64,000 bases of DNA, from positions 1 to 64,000 of the forward strand of contig CACIQI010000008.1 of assembly GCA_902588745.1 (NCBI GenBank), written 5' to 3'. This DNA comes from an uncultured Alphaproteobacteria bacterium. Lineage in GTDB: Bacteria > Pseudomonadota > Alphaproteobacteria > HIMB59 > GCA-002718135. Both the position numbers and the translations under genes were made by a program. Below the pieces are notes generated by a model. That model saw nothing but the letters and a program-made list of their open reading frames with translations. It ran no database searches and had not been told where the DNA came from. The stretch's first letter is position 1. Each line of letters opens with the position of its first letter. This document shows positions 35,843 through 44,062 of this stretch, piece by piece.

Positions 35843-37099
35843 ATGAAAAATATAGTATTATCCTTATTTGCTTCGTTAGCTTTTCTTTTTTCATTAAACG
35901 CTACTGCGATTGAATTAAACTTCGCTCAAGGTGGTGGTTCTCAGGGACAAATGACAATGGAGTTAACAGCTGAATGGGAAAAAAAGACAGGACATAAAGT
36001 TAATTTCTTAGAAATGCCTGCAAGTACTTCTGATCAATATGTACAATATAAAACTTGGCTATCAGCACAAAATAGTGATGTTGATATATATAAGGTTGAT
36101 AATGTATGGGCTGGAGAGTTTGGTACTCAGCTAATTGATCTAAAACCATATTTAGATGAACAATTAGAAATAATGCCTAATGTTCTTTCAGCATATACTA
36201 CAGCTAAGGGTGAAATAATTGGTTTACCTTATAGTGTAGGTATACCAATGTTATATTACAGAACTGATCTGTTAGAAAAATATAATAGAGATGTTCCTGA
36301 AACTTGGGATGAAATGACTGAAACAGCTCAATTTATTCAAGATAAAGAAAGAGCTGCTGGCAATGACAAAATGTGGGGCTTTGTATGGCAAGGTAATGCC
36401 TATGAAGGTCTAACATGTGATGCATTAGAGTGGGTTGCGAGTCATGGCGGTGGAATGATTGTTGAGAAAGATGGAACAATCTCTATTAACAATGCTAACG
36501 CTGCTGCAGCTTTAGATATGGCTGCTAAATGGGTAGGAACAATTTCTCCAGAAGGTGTTATTGGTTATAAAGAAGAAGATGCAAGAGGTATCTGGGACCA
36601 AGGTAATGCTGTTTTCATGAGAAATTGGCCTTATGCATGGAGCTTAAGTAACAAAGATGAGTCAGCTGTAAAAGGTAAATTTGATGTTGTCCAACTACCT
36701 AGAGGACCTAATGGTAAATCTACAAGTACTATGGGTGGCTGGGGTTACGCAGTGTCAAAATATTCTGAAAAACAAGAAGTTGCTATTGATCTAGTTAAAT
36801 TTCTATCAAATAGAGATGCGCAGCATGCAACTATTGCAGAATATTCAATGCCTCCAGTATATATAGAGATTTATGACAATAAAGAGCATGCAGAAACGTA
36901 TACTCTTTTACCTCTTCTAAAGGGTCCGTCTCAAGCTCTATTACCTAGACCATCAGCACAAACTTCGGGTAAATGGCCTCAAGTAACAGTAGCATTTTAT
37001 ACTGCTGCACATGAAGTTATTACTGGTAAAAAAGATGGTACTACAGCCGTTGCTGAGCTTGAAAAAGCTTTGAAAAAAATTAAAGGCAAAGGCTGGTAG
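35843..37099 (+). CDS. CUT1 ABC transporter sugar-binding protein
   Basis: Family 1 periplasmic solute-binding protein, 418 aa, with signal peptide (KNIVLSLFASLAFLFSLNATA, then IELNFAQ) and Shine-Dalgarno AGGAGGA. Resembles trehalose/maltose-type ThuE binders: LTAEWEKKTGHKVNFLEMP, VDIYKVDNVWAGEFG, GLPYSVGIPMLYYRTDLLEKY and the C-terminal GWGYAVSKYSEKQEVAIDLVKFL. It is followed by a terminator-like hairpin and then two permeases and an ATPase, so this is the complete CUT1 importer. It lies directly downstream of the sulfatase cluster and probably imports its substrate. Confidence 0.92.
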   Translation: MKNIVLSLFASLAFLFSLNATAIELNFAQGGGSQGQMTMELTAEWEKKTGHKVNFLEMPASTSDQYVQYKTWLSAQNSDVDIYKVDNVWAGEFGTQLIDLKPYLDEQLEIMPNVLSAYTTAKGEIIGLPYSVGIPMLYYRTDLLEKYNRDVPETWDEMTETAQFIQDKERAAGNDKMWGFVWQGNAYEGLTCDALEWVASHGGGMIVEKDGTISINNANAAAALDMAAKWVGTISPEGVIGYKEEDARGIWDQGNAVFMRNWPYAWSLSNKDESAVKGKFDVVQLPRGPNGKSTSTMGGWGYAVSKYSEKQEVAIDLVKFLSNRDAQHATIAEYSMPPVYIEIYDNKEHAETYTLLPLLKGPSQALLPRPSAQTSGKWPQVTVAFYTAAHEVITGKKDGTTAVAELEKALKKIKGKGW

Positions 37100-37120
37100 T
37101 AATTATAAATAAAAAAAATT

Positions 37121-37147
37121 AAGGGGATTTTATATCCCCTTTTTTTA
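37121..37147 (+). terminator. Terminator-like stem-loop after the binding-protein gene
   Basis: AAGGGGAT (37121-37128) / ATCCCCTT (37134-37141) with a 5-base loop and a T run to 37147. It resembles a rho-independent terminator, yet the permease ATG is only 11 bases downstream. Partial termination would give excess binding-protein mRNA. Confidence 0.8.
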
Positions 37148-37157
37148 ATGTTGAAGT

Positions 37158-38072
37158 ATGAAATCAGTTAGTCAATTAAGAAAAAGAACAGCATTAATTT
37201 TTTTAATACCTGTAACAATAGTATTATTATCTTCTGCCCTATATCCATTAATTAGTACTCTTTATTTAAGTCTTACTGATGCAGAGTTAGAAAATTTTCT
37301 AGATCCAAATTATGTTGGCTTCATAAACTATTTAGAAAACTATGAGGGTATGTGGTACGGAGTTCTCGCAGACAGTTTATTTTGGAACTCTGTAAGAAAC
37401 ACTATAGTTTTCAGTGTTTTTTCAGTAAGTCTAGAAGTTATATTGGGAATTAGCTTTGCACTCATTATGCTAATTGAAAATAAATTAAAATGGTTTGTAA
37501 GAGCTGCAGTTTTAATACCATGGGCAATACCAACAATAGTTAGCGCAAGAATGTTTGAATGGATGTTGCAAGATCAGTTTGGTATATTTAATTATATTCT
37601 TATTGGAATAGGCATTATTGAACAGGGTAAAGCTTGGACAACTGATCCCCAGACATCAATGATTGTCATTATAATTATTGATGCATGGAAAACATCTCCA
37701 TTTGTTGCAATTTTAGTTTATGCCGGACTAAAAGCACTTCCAAACGAAGTATTAGAGGCAGGAAAAGTTGACGGGACTAATGGAATTACACAATTTTACT
37801 ATATAATTTTTCCTTTAATACTTCCTGCAATTGCAGTTGCTATAGTATTTAGAGGATTGGATGCATTACGAGTATTTGATTTAATCTACTTAATTAATGC
37901 TGGTAGTAAAGATATTATGTCAATGACAGTATATGCAAGAAGAGAAATGTTTGAATATTCTCATTTTGGATTTGGTGCAGCCGCCTCTACTATGTTGACA
38001 CTAATTATAGGCGTAATAGCAGTCATATTTATACAAAGAACAAGACTACATAAATTGGATGAAATGGAATAA
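37158..38072 (+). CDS. CUT1 ABC transporter permease (MalF/UgpA-like)
   Basis: Inner-membrane permease, 304 aa, six predicted helices. N-terminal RKRTALIFLIPVTIVLLSSALYPLISTLYLS is typical, and the ATPase-coupling loop EAGKVDGTNGITQFYYIIFP is intact. Its stop overlaps the next permease start by one base (TAATG), so both are made together as the heterodimeric channel. Unlike the permease at 7334 it has no periplasmic insert. The start follows closely on the hairpin at 37121-37147, with no separate promoter visible. Confidence 0.93.
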   Translation: MKSVSQLRKRTALIFLIPVTIVLLSSALYPLISTLYLSLTDAELENFLDPNYVGFINYLENYEGMWYGVLADSLFWNSVRNTIVFSVFSVSLEVILGISFALIMLIENKLKWFVRAAVLIPWAIPTIVSARMFEWMLQDQFGIFNYILIGIGIIEQGKAWTTDPQTSMIVIIIIDAWKTSPFVAILVYAGLKALPNEVLEAGKVDGTNGITQFYYIIFPLILPAIAVAIVFRGLDALRVFDLIYLINAGSKDIMSMTVYARREMFEYSHFGFGAAASTMLTLIIGVIAVIFIQRTRLHKLDEME

Positions 38073-38935
38073 TGAATAAAGTTTACGATAAAATATTTAA
38101 ATACAGTCTTCAAATGATAGTAATTATATTTTGTGTTTTTCCATTTTATTATTCTGTAATGACATCATTAGAGGGAAGTTCAGCAGTTTTTGAACCAAAT
38201 TTCTTCCCTACAGAAATAAATCCAAAAAATTACAATTATCTTTTATTTGAGCATAATTTCCCTCAGACAATTCTAAATTCATTATTTGTTGCAACTGTTA
38301 CTGTTTCAATCTCAATTACAATTTCTTATTTTGCTGCTTGGTCATTAAGTAGAGTAAATTTTAAAGGCAGAAGCATGTTTTTATTTGTAATTCTAGCTAT
38401 TTCAATGTTTCCGCAAATAGCTGTTCTAACAGGCATGTATCAGCTATTTTTAAATTTTAAAGATTTCTATTTTAATATTTTTGATCTAAGGGTCAAGGGT
38501 GTAACTTCTCTGTTATGGTTATGTTTTACATATACTATGTTTAATATACCTTTTACAGTATGGGTATTAACTACTTTTATGAAAGGAGTTCCTAAGGAAA
38601 TTGAAGAGGCAGCAATTGTAGATGGCGCATCTTCGTTTCTTATTTTAAGAAAAATTTTTCTCCCAATTATGACCCCAGCAATTTTTACTACAGCAATTAT
38701 GGCAATGATTGCAGTGTGGAATGAATTTCTATTTGCTCTGACCTTTACCGCTACTAATAGTGATAGAACTATTACTGTAGGTATAGCTCTTATCAATGGA
38801 ACTATAGAGTATGAGGTACCATGGGGTAGTATTATGGCTGCTTCAGTTATAGTTACAGTTCCTTTGGTAATAATTACCCTTCTTTTACAAGGTAGAATTA
38901 TGTCTGGATTAACAGCTGGTAGTATAAAAGGTTAA
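38072..38935 (+). CDS. CUT1 ABC transporter permease (MalG/UgpE-like)
   Basis: Second channel subunit, 287 aa, normal length. Coupling loop EEAAIVDGASSFLILRKIFLP and the standard C-terminal LQGRIMSGLTAGSIKG are present, with six predicted helices. It pairs with the preceding MalF-like permease. The ATPase gene starts 91 bases later, after a short AT-rich gap with no obvious terminator. Confidence 0.93.
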   Translation: MNKVYDKIFKYSLQMIVIIFCVFPFYYSVMTSLEGSSAVFEPNFFPTEINPKNYNYLLFEHNFPQTILNSLFVATVTVSISITISYFAAWSLSRVNFKGRSMFLFVILAISMFPQIAVLTGMYQLFLNFKDFYFNIFDLRVKGVTSLLWLCFTYTMFNIPFTVWVLTTFMKGVPKEIEEAAIVDGASSFLILRKIFLPIMTPAIFTTAIMAMIAVWNEFLFALTFTATNSDRTITVGIALINGTIEYEVPWGSIMAASVIVTVPLVIITLLLQGRIMSGLTAGSIKG

Positions 38936-39026
38936 ATTTTTTATAGATTTAAAATTTAATTTATTCTAAGATATATCAAGATTATAGTGATCTTAGCACT
39001 TGAAAAATCGCTCAAAGGAGGATGAA

Positions 39027-40106
39027 GTGGCAGATATAAATATAAATACTGTAAATAAATATTTTGGAGACGTCCATGTAATTAAGGATGTTTCTCTAGA
39101 TATCAAAAGTCAATCGTTCACAGTTCTAGTTGGCCCAAGTGGTTGTGGAAAATCAACTATGTTAAGAATGATAGCAGGACTTGAAGATATAAATTCAGGT
39201 ACAATTTCTATTGATGGTCAAGTAGTTAATGATTTACCACCAAAGCAAAGAAATATTGCAATGGTGTTTCAATCTTATGCATTATACCCACATATGACTG
39301 TATTTGATAATATGGCTTTTGGTTTGAAATTAGAAAAAAGATCAAAAGATGAAATTAATGAAAGAGTTAACGAGGCAGCAAGAATTCTTCAAATAGAAGA
39401 TTATCTTCAAAGAAAGCCAAAACAACTTTCAGGTGGTCAAAGACAACGTGTTGCTATTGGAAGAGCAATTACAAGAAAGCCAAAAGTTTTCTTATTCGAT
39501 GAACCACTTTCGAACCTTGATGCTGCATTAAGGGTTCAAATGAGAGTTGAATTAGCAAAACTTCATAATGAACTAGAAGCAACAATGATCTATGTTACAC
39601 ACGATCAGACAGAAGCAATGACACTTGCTGATGATATTGTTGTTCTTGATACAGGGATAGTTTCACAAAAAGGATCCCCATTAGAACTTTATGATAGACC
39701 AAATAATATGTTCGTAGGTGGATTTATTGGATCACCAAAAATGAACTTTATTTCAAGTAAGATATTAAGCAAAAGTTCGGATGCTACTGAAGTTGATATA
39801 ATGGGAATGTCAAAAATATCAGTCTCTAAAATGTCAGCATCCTCCTCAGAGGGTGATTCCGTAACTCTAGGTATTAGACCCGAACATTTAGTAGTAAATG
39901 GAGATTCAGATGGATCTTGGGAAAGTAAAGTATTTGTTGTCGAAAAACTTGGTGACGTTACTTACCTATACCTTGAAAAAGATGGAGAGCCATTAGTTGC
40001 TGAAACTGAAGGACATTCAGAAATTAAAGTTGGTGATACTGTAAAAGTTGGTTTTCCTGCTGGAAGATGCCAATTATTTGATAGTTCAGGACAAGCATTT
40101 AAATAA
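39027..40106 (+). CDS. CUT1 ABC transporter ATPase (MalK/UgpC/MsmX-like)
   Basis: Cytoplasmic energising subunit. I place the start at GTG 39027, 5 bases after a perfect AAAGGAGG, in preference to an in-frame TTG at 39000 that lies upstream of that Shine-Dalgarno; this gives 359 aa. Walker A GPSGCGKST, Q-loop FQSYALYPHMT, signature LSGGQRQRVAIGRA and Walker B VFLFDEPLSNLDA are intact. The last ~120 residues form a TOBE-type regulatory domain (LGIRPEHLVV). It is the only CUT1 ATPase in the window, whereas three CUT1 permease sets are present, so it may energise all of them as MsmX does. Confidence 0.94.
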   Translation: MADININTVNKYFGDVHVIKDVSLDIKSQSFTVLVGPSGCGKSTMLRMIAGLEDINSGTISIDGQVVNDLPPKQRNIAMVFQSYALYPHMTVFDNMAFGLKLEKRSKDEINERVNEAARILQIEDYLQRKPKQLSGGQRQRVAIGRAITRKPKVFLFDEPLSNLDAALRVQMRVELAKLHNELEATMIYVTHDQTEAMTLADDIVVLDTGIVSQKGSPLELYDRPNNMFVGGFIGSPKMNFISSKILSKSSDATEVDIMGMSKISVSKMSASSSEGDSVTLGIRPEHLVVNGDSDGSWESKVFVVEKLGDVTYLYLEKDGEPLVAETEGHSEIKVGDTVKVGFPAGRCQLFDSSGQAFK

Positions 40107-40122
40107 TAGAATCGTATTGATT

Positions 40123-40158
40123 ATTGCCCCTAATATAAGGGGCAATACATCCCTTTTT
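40123..40158 (+). terminator. Terminator of the CUT1 transporter operon
   Basis: ATTGCCCC (40123-40130) / GGGGCAAT (40139-40146) stem of 8 bp with an 8-base loop. A T run lies at 40153-40158 after a 6-base spacer, which is longer than ideal. Placed 16 bases after the ATPase stop. Confidence 0.7.
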
Positions 40159-40202
40159 TAAAAATTTTCAATAAATAACATAAATTTAACTAAAATAATG
40201 AA

Positions 40203-40269
40203 GGGCAGAGGGTTCATATTATTTCCTCCTATAAGAAGTATTCCTCTTATAAAACTTTTCTGCCCACCA
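40203..40269. repeat. Nested inverted repeats, possible structured RNA
   Basis: Outer 7-bp stem GGGCAGA (40203-40209) / TCTGCCC (40259-40265) encloses an inner 7-bp stem TATAAGA (40230-40236) / TCTTATA (40245-40251). On the minus strand an AGGAGG follows the inner hairpin directly, and an ATG at 40217 opens a frame of 19 codons. The plus strand reads ACCA after the outer stem, giving an incidental tRNA-like end. No known RNA family is recognised. It lies downstream of the truncated glpD on the minus strand. Confidence 0.45.
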
Positions 40270-40300
40270 AATTTGAAAAGTTATTTAAGAGGGATACCAA

Positions 40301-41452
40301 TTATAGTTTTTGTTTAGCAGTCCAAGTATTTTCCTTATTTATTGGAATATGTTTATTAAGAGTTAAAAGAACATTTTCAGCTAATTTTCTATACGTCGTA
40401 AGTTTTCCTCCATAGATATTTAATAATGGTGCCTGTGAACCATCCTCATTTAAATCGAATATATAGTCTCTCGTAACTTTTGAAGCTTCTTTGAAATCTT
40501 CAATAAGTGGTCTAATTCCAGAATAAGAACTTACCACATCAACTCTTGATATTTGTTTAATGAAATATTTATTTACTGAATTTAATAAATAATCAATTTC
40601 ACTTTCATCAATTTTTGGATTTTCTGGTGAGAAAACTTCTGTTTCAGTAGTGCCAATAAGAGAATATTCATCTTTATAAGGTATAACGAAAATTATTCTG
40701 TTATCTTCATTTTGTAAAGTGAAAGCTTTTTTCTGACTGTAAAGACTTTTAGTTATTATGTGACTACCTTTTACAAGTCGGATTGATTTATTTGAATTTA
40801 ATTTAATGACATTGCTTAAAACTTCATTTATCCAAGGCCCGGCAGCATTTATAAGTATTTTAGATTTAAGTATAGTATTATCATCTAAAGTTATATCCCA
40901 AATATTTTTATTTCGTCTTGCATCTATTACTTTTCTATTTTGAATAATCGTAGCACCTTTTTTCTTTGCATCTTCAACATTTAACTGAACAAGTTTTTTA
41001 TCATCAACTTGTAAATCATAATATTGGAAACCAATTTTAAATTGATCTTTTAAAATATTAGGCATTTCCTTTTTAATATTTATAGTTGAAGATTTTGGTA
41101 TAGTCATTTTACCACCAATATTATCGTATAAAAATAATCCTAATTTAATTAACCATTTAGGTCTTAAAGATTTTTGATAAGGTATAATAAAAGGTAATGG
41201 TGTTGTTATATTACTTGCAATTTTTTTAATTACCTCTCTTTCCTTGAGAGATTCTCGTACAAGGCGAAATTCATAATTTTCAAGATACCTTAATCCACCA
41301 TGTATTAATTTTGTAGACCAAGATGAAGTTGCTGAGCCAACTGTGTTTTTTTCAACTAAACAAACTTTTAAATTTCTGCCTGATGCATCTCTAACAATTC
41401 CAGCACCATTAATACCTCCACCAATAACTAAAATATCAAAAGTTTCATTCAT
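40301..41452 (-). CDS. glpD: Glycerol-3-phosphate dehydrogenase, C-terminally truncated
   Basis: FAD-dependent GlpD, oxidising glycerol-3-phosphate to dihydroxyacetone phosphate at the membrane. The FAD motif DILVIGGGINGAGIVRDA, SSWSTKLIHGGLRYLE, PFIIPY and IYGGKLTTYRKLAE are all intact. At 383 aa it lacks the ~120-residue C-terminal helical domain of standard GlpD (about 500 aa). It stops at WTAKQKL, exactly where the family normally continues L-P-G-G-D. Another frame just beyond reads IGIPLK then stop, reminiscent of the lost GGDIP, so a recent frameshift is possible. It may be a shortened but working enzyme or an eroding gene. Confidence 0.82.
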   Translation of the reverse strand: MNETFDILVIGGGINGAGIVRDASGRNLKVCLVEKNTVGSATSSWSTKLIHGGLRYLENYEFRLVRESLKEREVIKKIASNITTPLPFIIPYQKSLRPKWLIKLGLFLYDNIGGKMTIPKSSTINIKKEMPNILKDQFKIGFQYYDLQVDDKKLVQLNVEDAKKKGATIIQNRKVIDARRNKNIWDITLDDNTILKSKILINAAGPWINEVLSNVIKLNSNKSIRLVKGSHIITKSLYSQKKAFTLQNEDNRIIFVIPYKDEYSLIGTTETEVFSPENPKIDESEIDYLLNSVNKYFIKQISRVDVVSSYSGIRPLIEDFKEASKVTRDYIFDLNEDGSQAPLLNIYGGKLTTYRKLAENVLLTLNKHIPINKENTWTAKQKL

Positions 41453-41459
41453 GCTTAAA

Positions 41460-42050
41460 TTAAATAAATCTGTTAATTTCGTGAATTATTATTTCAGGGT
41501 CAGTTAAATGTATAGTTAAAAAACCAAGTTTCTTTGCAGCCTCAATATTCTCTTTTTTATCATCAATAAATAAAGTTTCCTCTGGAATTAGATTAAAACG
41601 ACTTATAGCTAATTTATATATTTCAGTATTAGGTTTAACCAATTTTTCTTTTCCAGATATTATTAGGCCATCAAATTTATTCAAGAATGGATATTTTTTA
41701 TCCATATCTTGAAATGTTTCCCAAGACCAATTTGACAAAACATAACACTCATATTTTTTATTTTTTAAATCATCTAAAACATCTACTGAATACTGAAAGA
41801 TTTTTCTGAACATTTTATGATGATTTTTATAATATAATTTAATTTTATCTTCATAATCAGGATAAGTTTTGATTAGATCAGTTTCAGCATCTTTTATAAG
41901 TCTTCCAGCATCTTGTTGGATATTCCATTCATCATTACAAATATTATTGAGAAAATTGTCTCTTTCTTCTTTATCTTTAATTACATCTTTATAAAAATAA
42001 TGAGGGTCCCAATCAAAAAAAACACCACCTAAATCAAAAAGAAATTTCAT
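41460..42050 (-). CDS. HAD-superfamily phosphatase (YihX-like)
   Basis: HAD subfamily IA hydrolase, 196 aa from the ATG at 42050; a TTG two codons upstream is in frame but unlikely. Motif I reads FLFDLGGVFFDWDP, with Asp and the Gly-Gly-Val of the YihX/epoxide-hydrolase-like branch; motif II is VLSNWSWET; motif III Lys in GKEKLVKPNTEIYKLA; motif IV LFIDDKKENIEAA. YihX-type enzymes dephosphorylate sugar phosphates such as glucose-1-phosphate. Just downstream of it is glpD (7-base gap); divergent from the glycerate kinase gene with 32 bases between starts. Confidence 0.88.
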   Translation of the reverse strand: MKFLFDLGGVFFDWDPHYFYKDVIKDKEERDNFLNNICNDEWNIQQDAGRLIKDAETDLIKTYPDYEDKIKLYYKNHHKMFRKIFQYSVDVLDDLKNKKYECYVLSNWSWETFQDMDKKYPFLNKFDGLIISGKEKLVKPNTEIYKLAISRFNLIPEETLFIDDKKENIEAAKKLGFLTIHLTDPEIIIHEINRFI

Positions 42051-42082
42051 GTACAAGTATTTTGTTTATAAATAAGTATTAA

Positions 42083-42943
42083 ATGAGTGCATTAATAGAC
42101 TATATTCAAATAGAAATACACAAAACATATAATAAAAAATATTCCAAAAAGTATATAGAAGATAAATTAATTCCAATTGTAAATTATATTTGCTCTAGTA
42201 AATCAAAAAAATTCCTATTTGGAGGCTCTCAGGGTATTGGAAAATCATCATTTATTAATATTATCTCTAAAACTATTGAAAAATTTTATAATAAGAAAAT
42301 ACTTTTGCTTAGTTTAGATAATTATTATTTATCAAAAAAACAACGATTACAATTATCAAAAAAAATACATCAATTGTTAATAACTCGAGGTGTTCCAGGA
42401 ACACATGATATTGAAAAATTATTTAAAAATATAAAACAATTCAATAAAAGTAAATACCCTATCACAACCCCTCTATTTGATAAGTTGATTGATGATACGG
42501 CTAAATCAACAAAAATAACTAAAACTAAATGTGATATTCTTTTCTTAGAAGGTTGGTGTTGTGGAAGTTCAACAATTCCAAAAAAAATTCTTTATAAAAA
42601 TATAAATAATTTAGAAAAAAATAATGATCCAAAATATCAATGGAGAAATTTCTATAATAATAAATTAAAATTAGAATATAAAAAAATATTTAAATTATTT
42701 GATGAACTTATTTTTTTGAAAACATCCTCTTTTGATAATGTTTTCAAATGGCGGTTAAAGCAGGAAAAAACTAATCAATCAAAAAATAAAAAATCAAAAA
42801 GAATGACTCCAAATGAAATTAGATATTTTGTTCAACATTATGAGAAAATAACTAAATGGATGATGAAGGATTTAGATAAAAAAGCCCAGGTAGTTATTAA
42901 ATTTGAAAAAAATCATAAAATTTCTTCAATAAATTTTAACTAG
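42083..42943 (+). CDS. D-glycerate 3-kinase-like P-loop kinase
   Basis: Plant GLYK-type kinase, 286 aa. Walker A is GGSQGIGKSSF, followed by LLSLDNYYLSKKQR with the acidic residue that follows the Walker strand in uridine-kinase-like folds, and RGVPGTHDIEKL, a segment diagnostic for the glycerate 3-kinase family. ILFLEGWCCG is the third typical motif. It converts D-glycerate to 3-phosphoglycerate, the final step of several sugar-acid routes (via tartronate semialdehyde). It overlaps the convergent methyltransferase gene by 4 bases. It would link the sugar-acid degradation enzymes here to central metabolism. Confidence 0.88.
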   Translation: MSALIDYIQIEIHKTYNKKYSKKYIEDKLIPIVNYICSSKSKKFLFGGSQGIGKSSFINIISKTIEKFYNKKILLLSLDNYYLSKKQRLQLSKKIHQLLITRGVPGTHDIEKLFKNIKQFNKSKYPITTPLFDKLIDDTAKSTKITKTKCDILFLEGWCCGSSTIPKKILYKNINNLEKNNDPKYQWRNFYNNKLKLEYKKIFKLFDELIFLKTSSFDNVFKWRLKQEKTNQSKNKKSKRMTPNEIRYFVQHYEKITKWMMKDLDKKAQVVIKFEKNHKISSINFN

Positions 42944-43398
42944 AAAAAAATCCATCTTTTAACCGAATTACAATATCTTTCAAATTCATCCCCAAATTTA
43001 TCTTTTAAATATTTTTCCTCTTCATATATTACAAAATTATTTAACCAAAAAAATAATCCTATAGAACAAATAAAATACATAATGTTTTCAAAAGTAAGAA
43101 ACATACCAAAATGAAATAAAACAAAACATAAATAAATAGGATTTCTAGAATAAGCATAGATTCCAGTTTTTATAATTTTGTTTGTTTCAGTTTGAGGAGG
43201 TAATTTTTCTTCATGTGCATTAAATGCATTTCTTGAGGAAAAAAATACAATTGGCATTAAAATTATAATTAATAATCCAAAAAGATTAAGAATATATAGC
43301 AGTGGATATTTAGGAAAGATAAATTCTCCAATAATATAAGCGGCTATCAAAAGATATACTGAAATATAAAGTGGATTTCCTTTTACATTTGGTCCCAT
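42940..43398 (-). CDS. Isoprenylcysteine carboxyl methyltransferase-like membrane protein
   Basis: Small integral membrane methyltransferase (152 aa) of the ICMT/PEMT type. Four predicted helices, with the SAM-binding C-terminal part showing GIYAYSRNPIYLCFVLFHFG and YEEEKYLKDKFGDEFERYCNSVKRWI, the family's R-N-P-x-Y and E-E-x-x-L-x-x-x-F-G-x-x-Y-x-x-Y patterns. Bacterial members methylate unknown substrates, possibly lipids. It starts immediately after the stop of the HAD gene upstream on the same strand. The role in this neighbourhood is unclear. Confidence 0.88.
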   Translation of the reverse strand: MGPNVKGNPLYISVYLLIAAYIIGEFIFPKYPLLYILNLFGLLIIILMPIVFFSSRNAFNAHEEKLPPQTETNKIIKTGIYAYSRNPIYLCFVLFHFGMFLTFENIMYFICSIGLFFWLNNFVIYEEEKYLKDKFGDEFERYCNSVKRWIFF

Positions 43399-44058
43399 TT
43401 AAAGCTCCTCTATTGCTTTACCTAAACTTTCATAATCACTAAATACATTCAAAGCACCATTGTCAAATAATTCATTTTTATCTCTATTTGAATGCCAATG
43501 TTTTCCTGCGATAAGACCAAATACCCTTACTCCTGCTGCAGTTGCTGCTTTAACACCTACGCCACTATCTTCGATAATGACTGTTTCTTCTCTATTAAGT
43601 GAATTATCATTTAAAACCTTTAAGTATATATCTGGATCAGGTTTTGGTCTTTTTACCATATCGAATGAATAAACCTGATCACTTAAAAAAAATTTATCTA
43701 ACCCAACAAGCTTCAATCCATCAAGAATTCTATCCTTATTACTGTTAGATCCAATAAAGTGATTTCTATCTGATTTACTAATATAATCTTTTGCTCCATC
43801 AACTAGTTTTAAATCCTTGGAATAAACTTCTGAAACAATATCAAATATTTCGTTTGTAAATTTTTCTTTGTTTTCAATCTTATATTTAGAAGACAATAAA
43901 TCTATTACTTCGACTGTTTTTTTTCCAGCATATTTATAAAATTGCTCCTCTTTAATTGATTGATCAAATTTACTAAAATATTTGGAAAATGCTTTAGAGG
44001 CTAGCACTTCACTATCAACTATTACTCCATCAAAATCAAAAATTATACTTTTAATCAT
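43399..44058 (-). CDS. HAD-superfamily phosphatase (beta-phosphoglucomutase-like)
   Basis: HAD subfamily IA enzyme, 219 aa, with the cap domain of the beta-PGM/GPH branch. Motif I IIFDFDGVIVDSE, motif II FIGSNSNKDRI, motif III Lys in KRPKPDPDIYLKVL, motif IV VIIEDSGVGVKAATAAG. Likely sugar-phosphate phosphatase; a true mutase is less likely without further motif evidence. It starts 4 bases after the stop of the enolase-superfamily gene, so it belongs at the end of the long amino-sugar operon, and the methyltransferase gene follows directly. Confidence 0.88.
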   Translation of the reverse strand: MIKSIIFDFDGVIVDSEVLASKAFSKYFSKFDQSIKEEQFYKYAGKKTVEVIDLLSSKYKIENKEKFTNEIFDIVSEVYSKDLKLVDGAKDYISKSDRNHFIGSNSNKDRILDGLKLVGLDKFFLSDQVYSFDMVKRPKPDPDIYLKVLNDNSLNREETVIIEDSGVGVKAATAAGVRVFGLIAGKHWHSNRDKNELFDNGALNVFSDYESLGKAIEEL

Positions 44059-44062
44059 TATT

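Noticed and set aside
40161-40217. 19-codon minus-strand frame with AGGAGG upstream
   Set aside because: Too short to claim as a gene, despite the good Shine-Dalgarno. Kept only as part of the structured-element finding.
40203-40269. tRNA-like end (7-bp stem followed by ACCA)
   Set aside because: Only 63 bases inside the stem, no T-loop TTC in the right place, no anticodon arm. Not a tRNA or tmRNA piece.
40198-40317. 39-codon frame on the plus strand across the nested hairpins
   Set aside because: No Shine-Dalgarno and no recognisable protein, and it runs into the end of glpD on the other strand. Probably chance.
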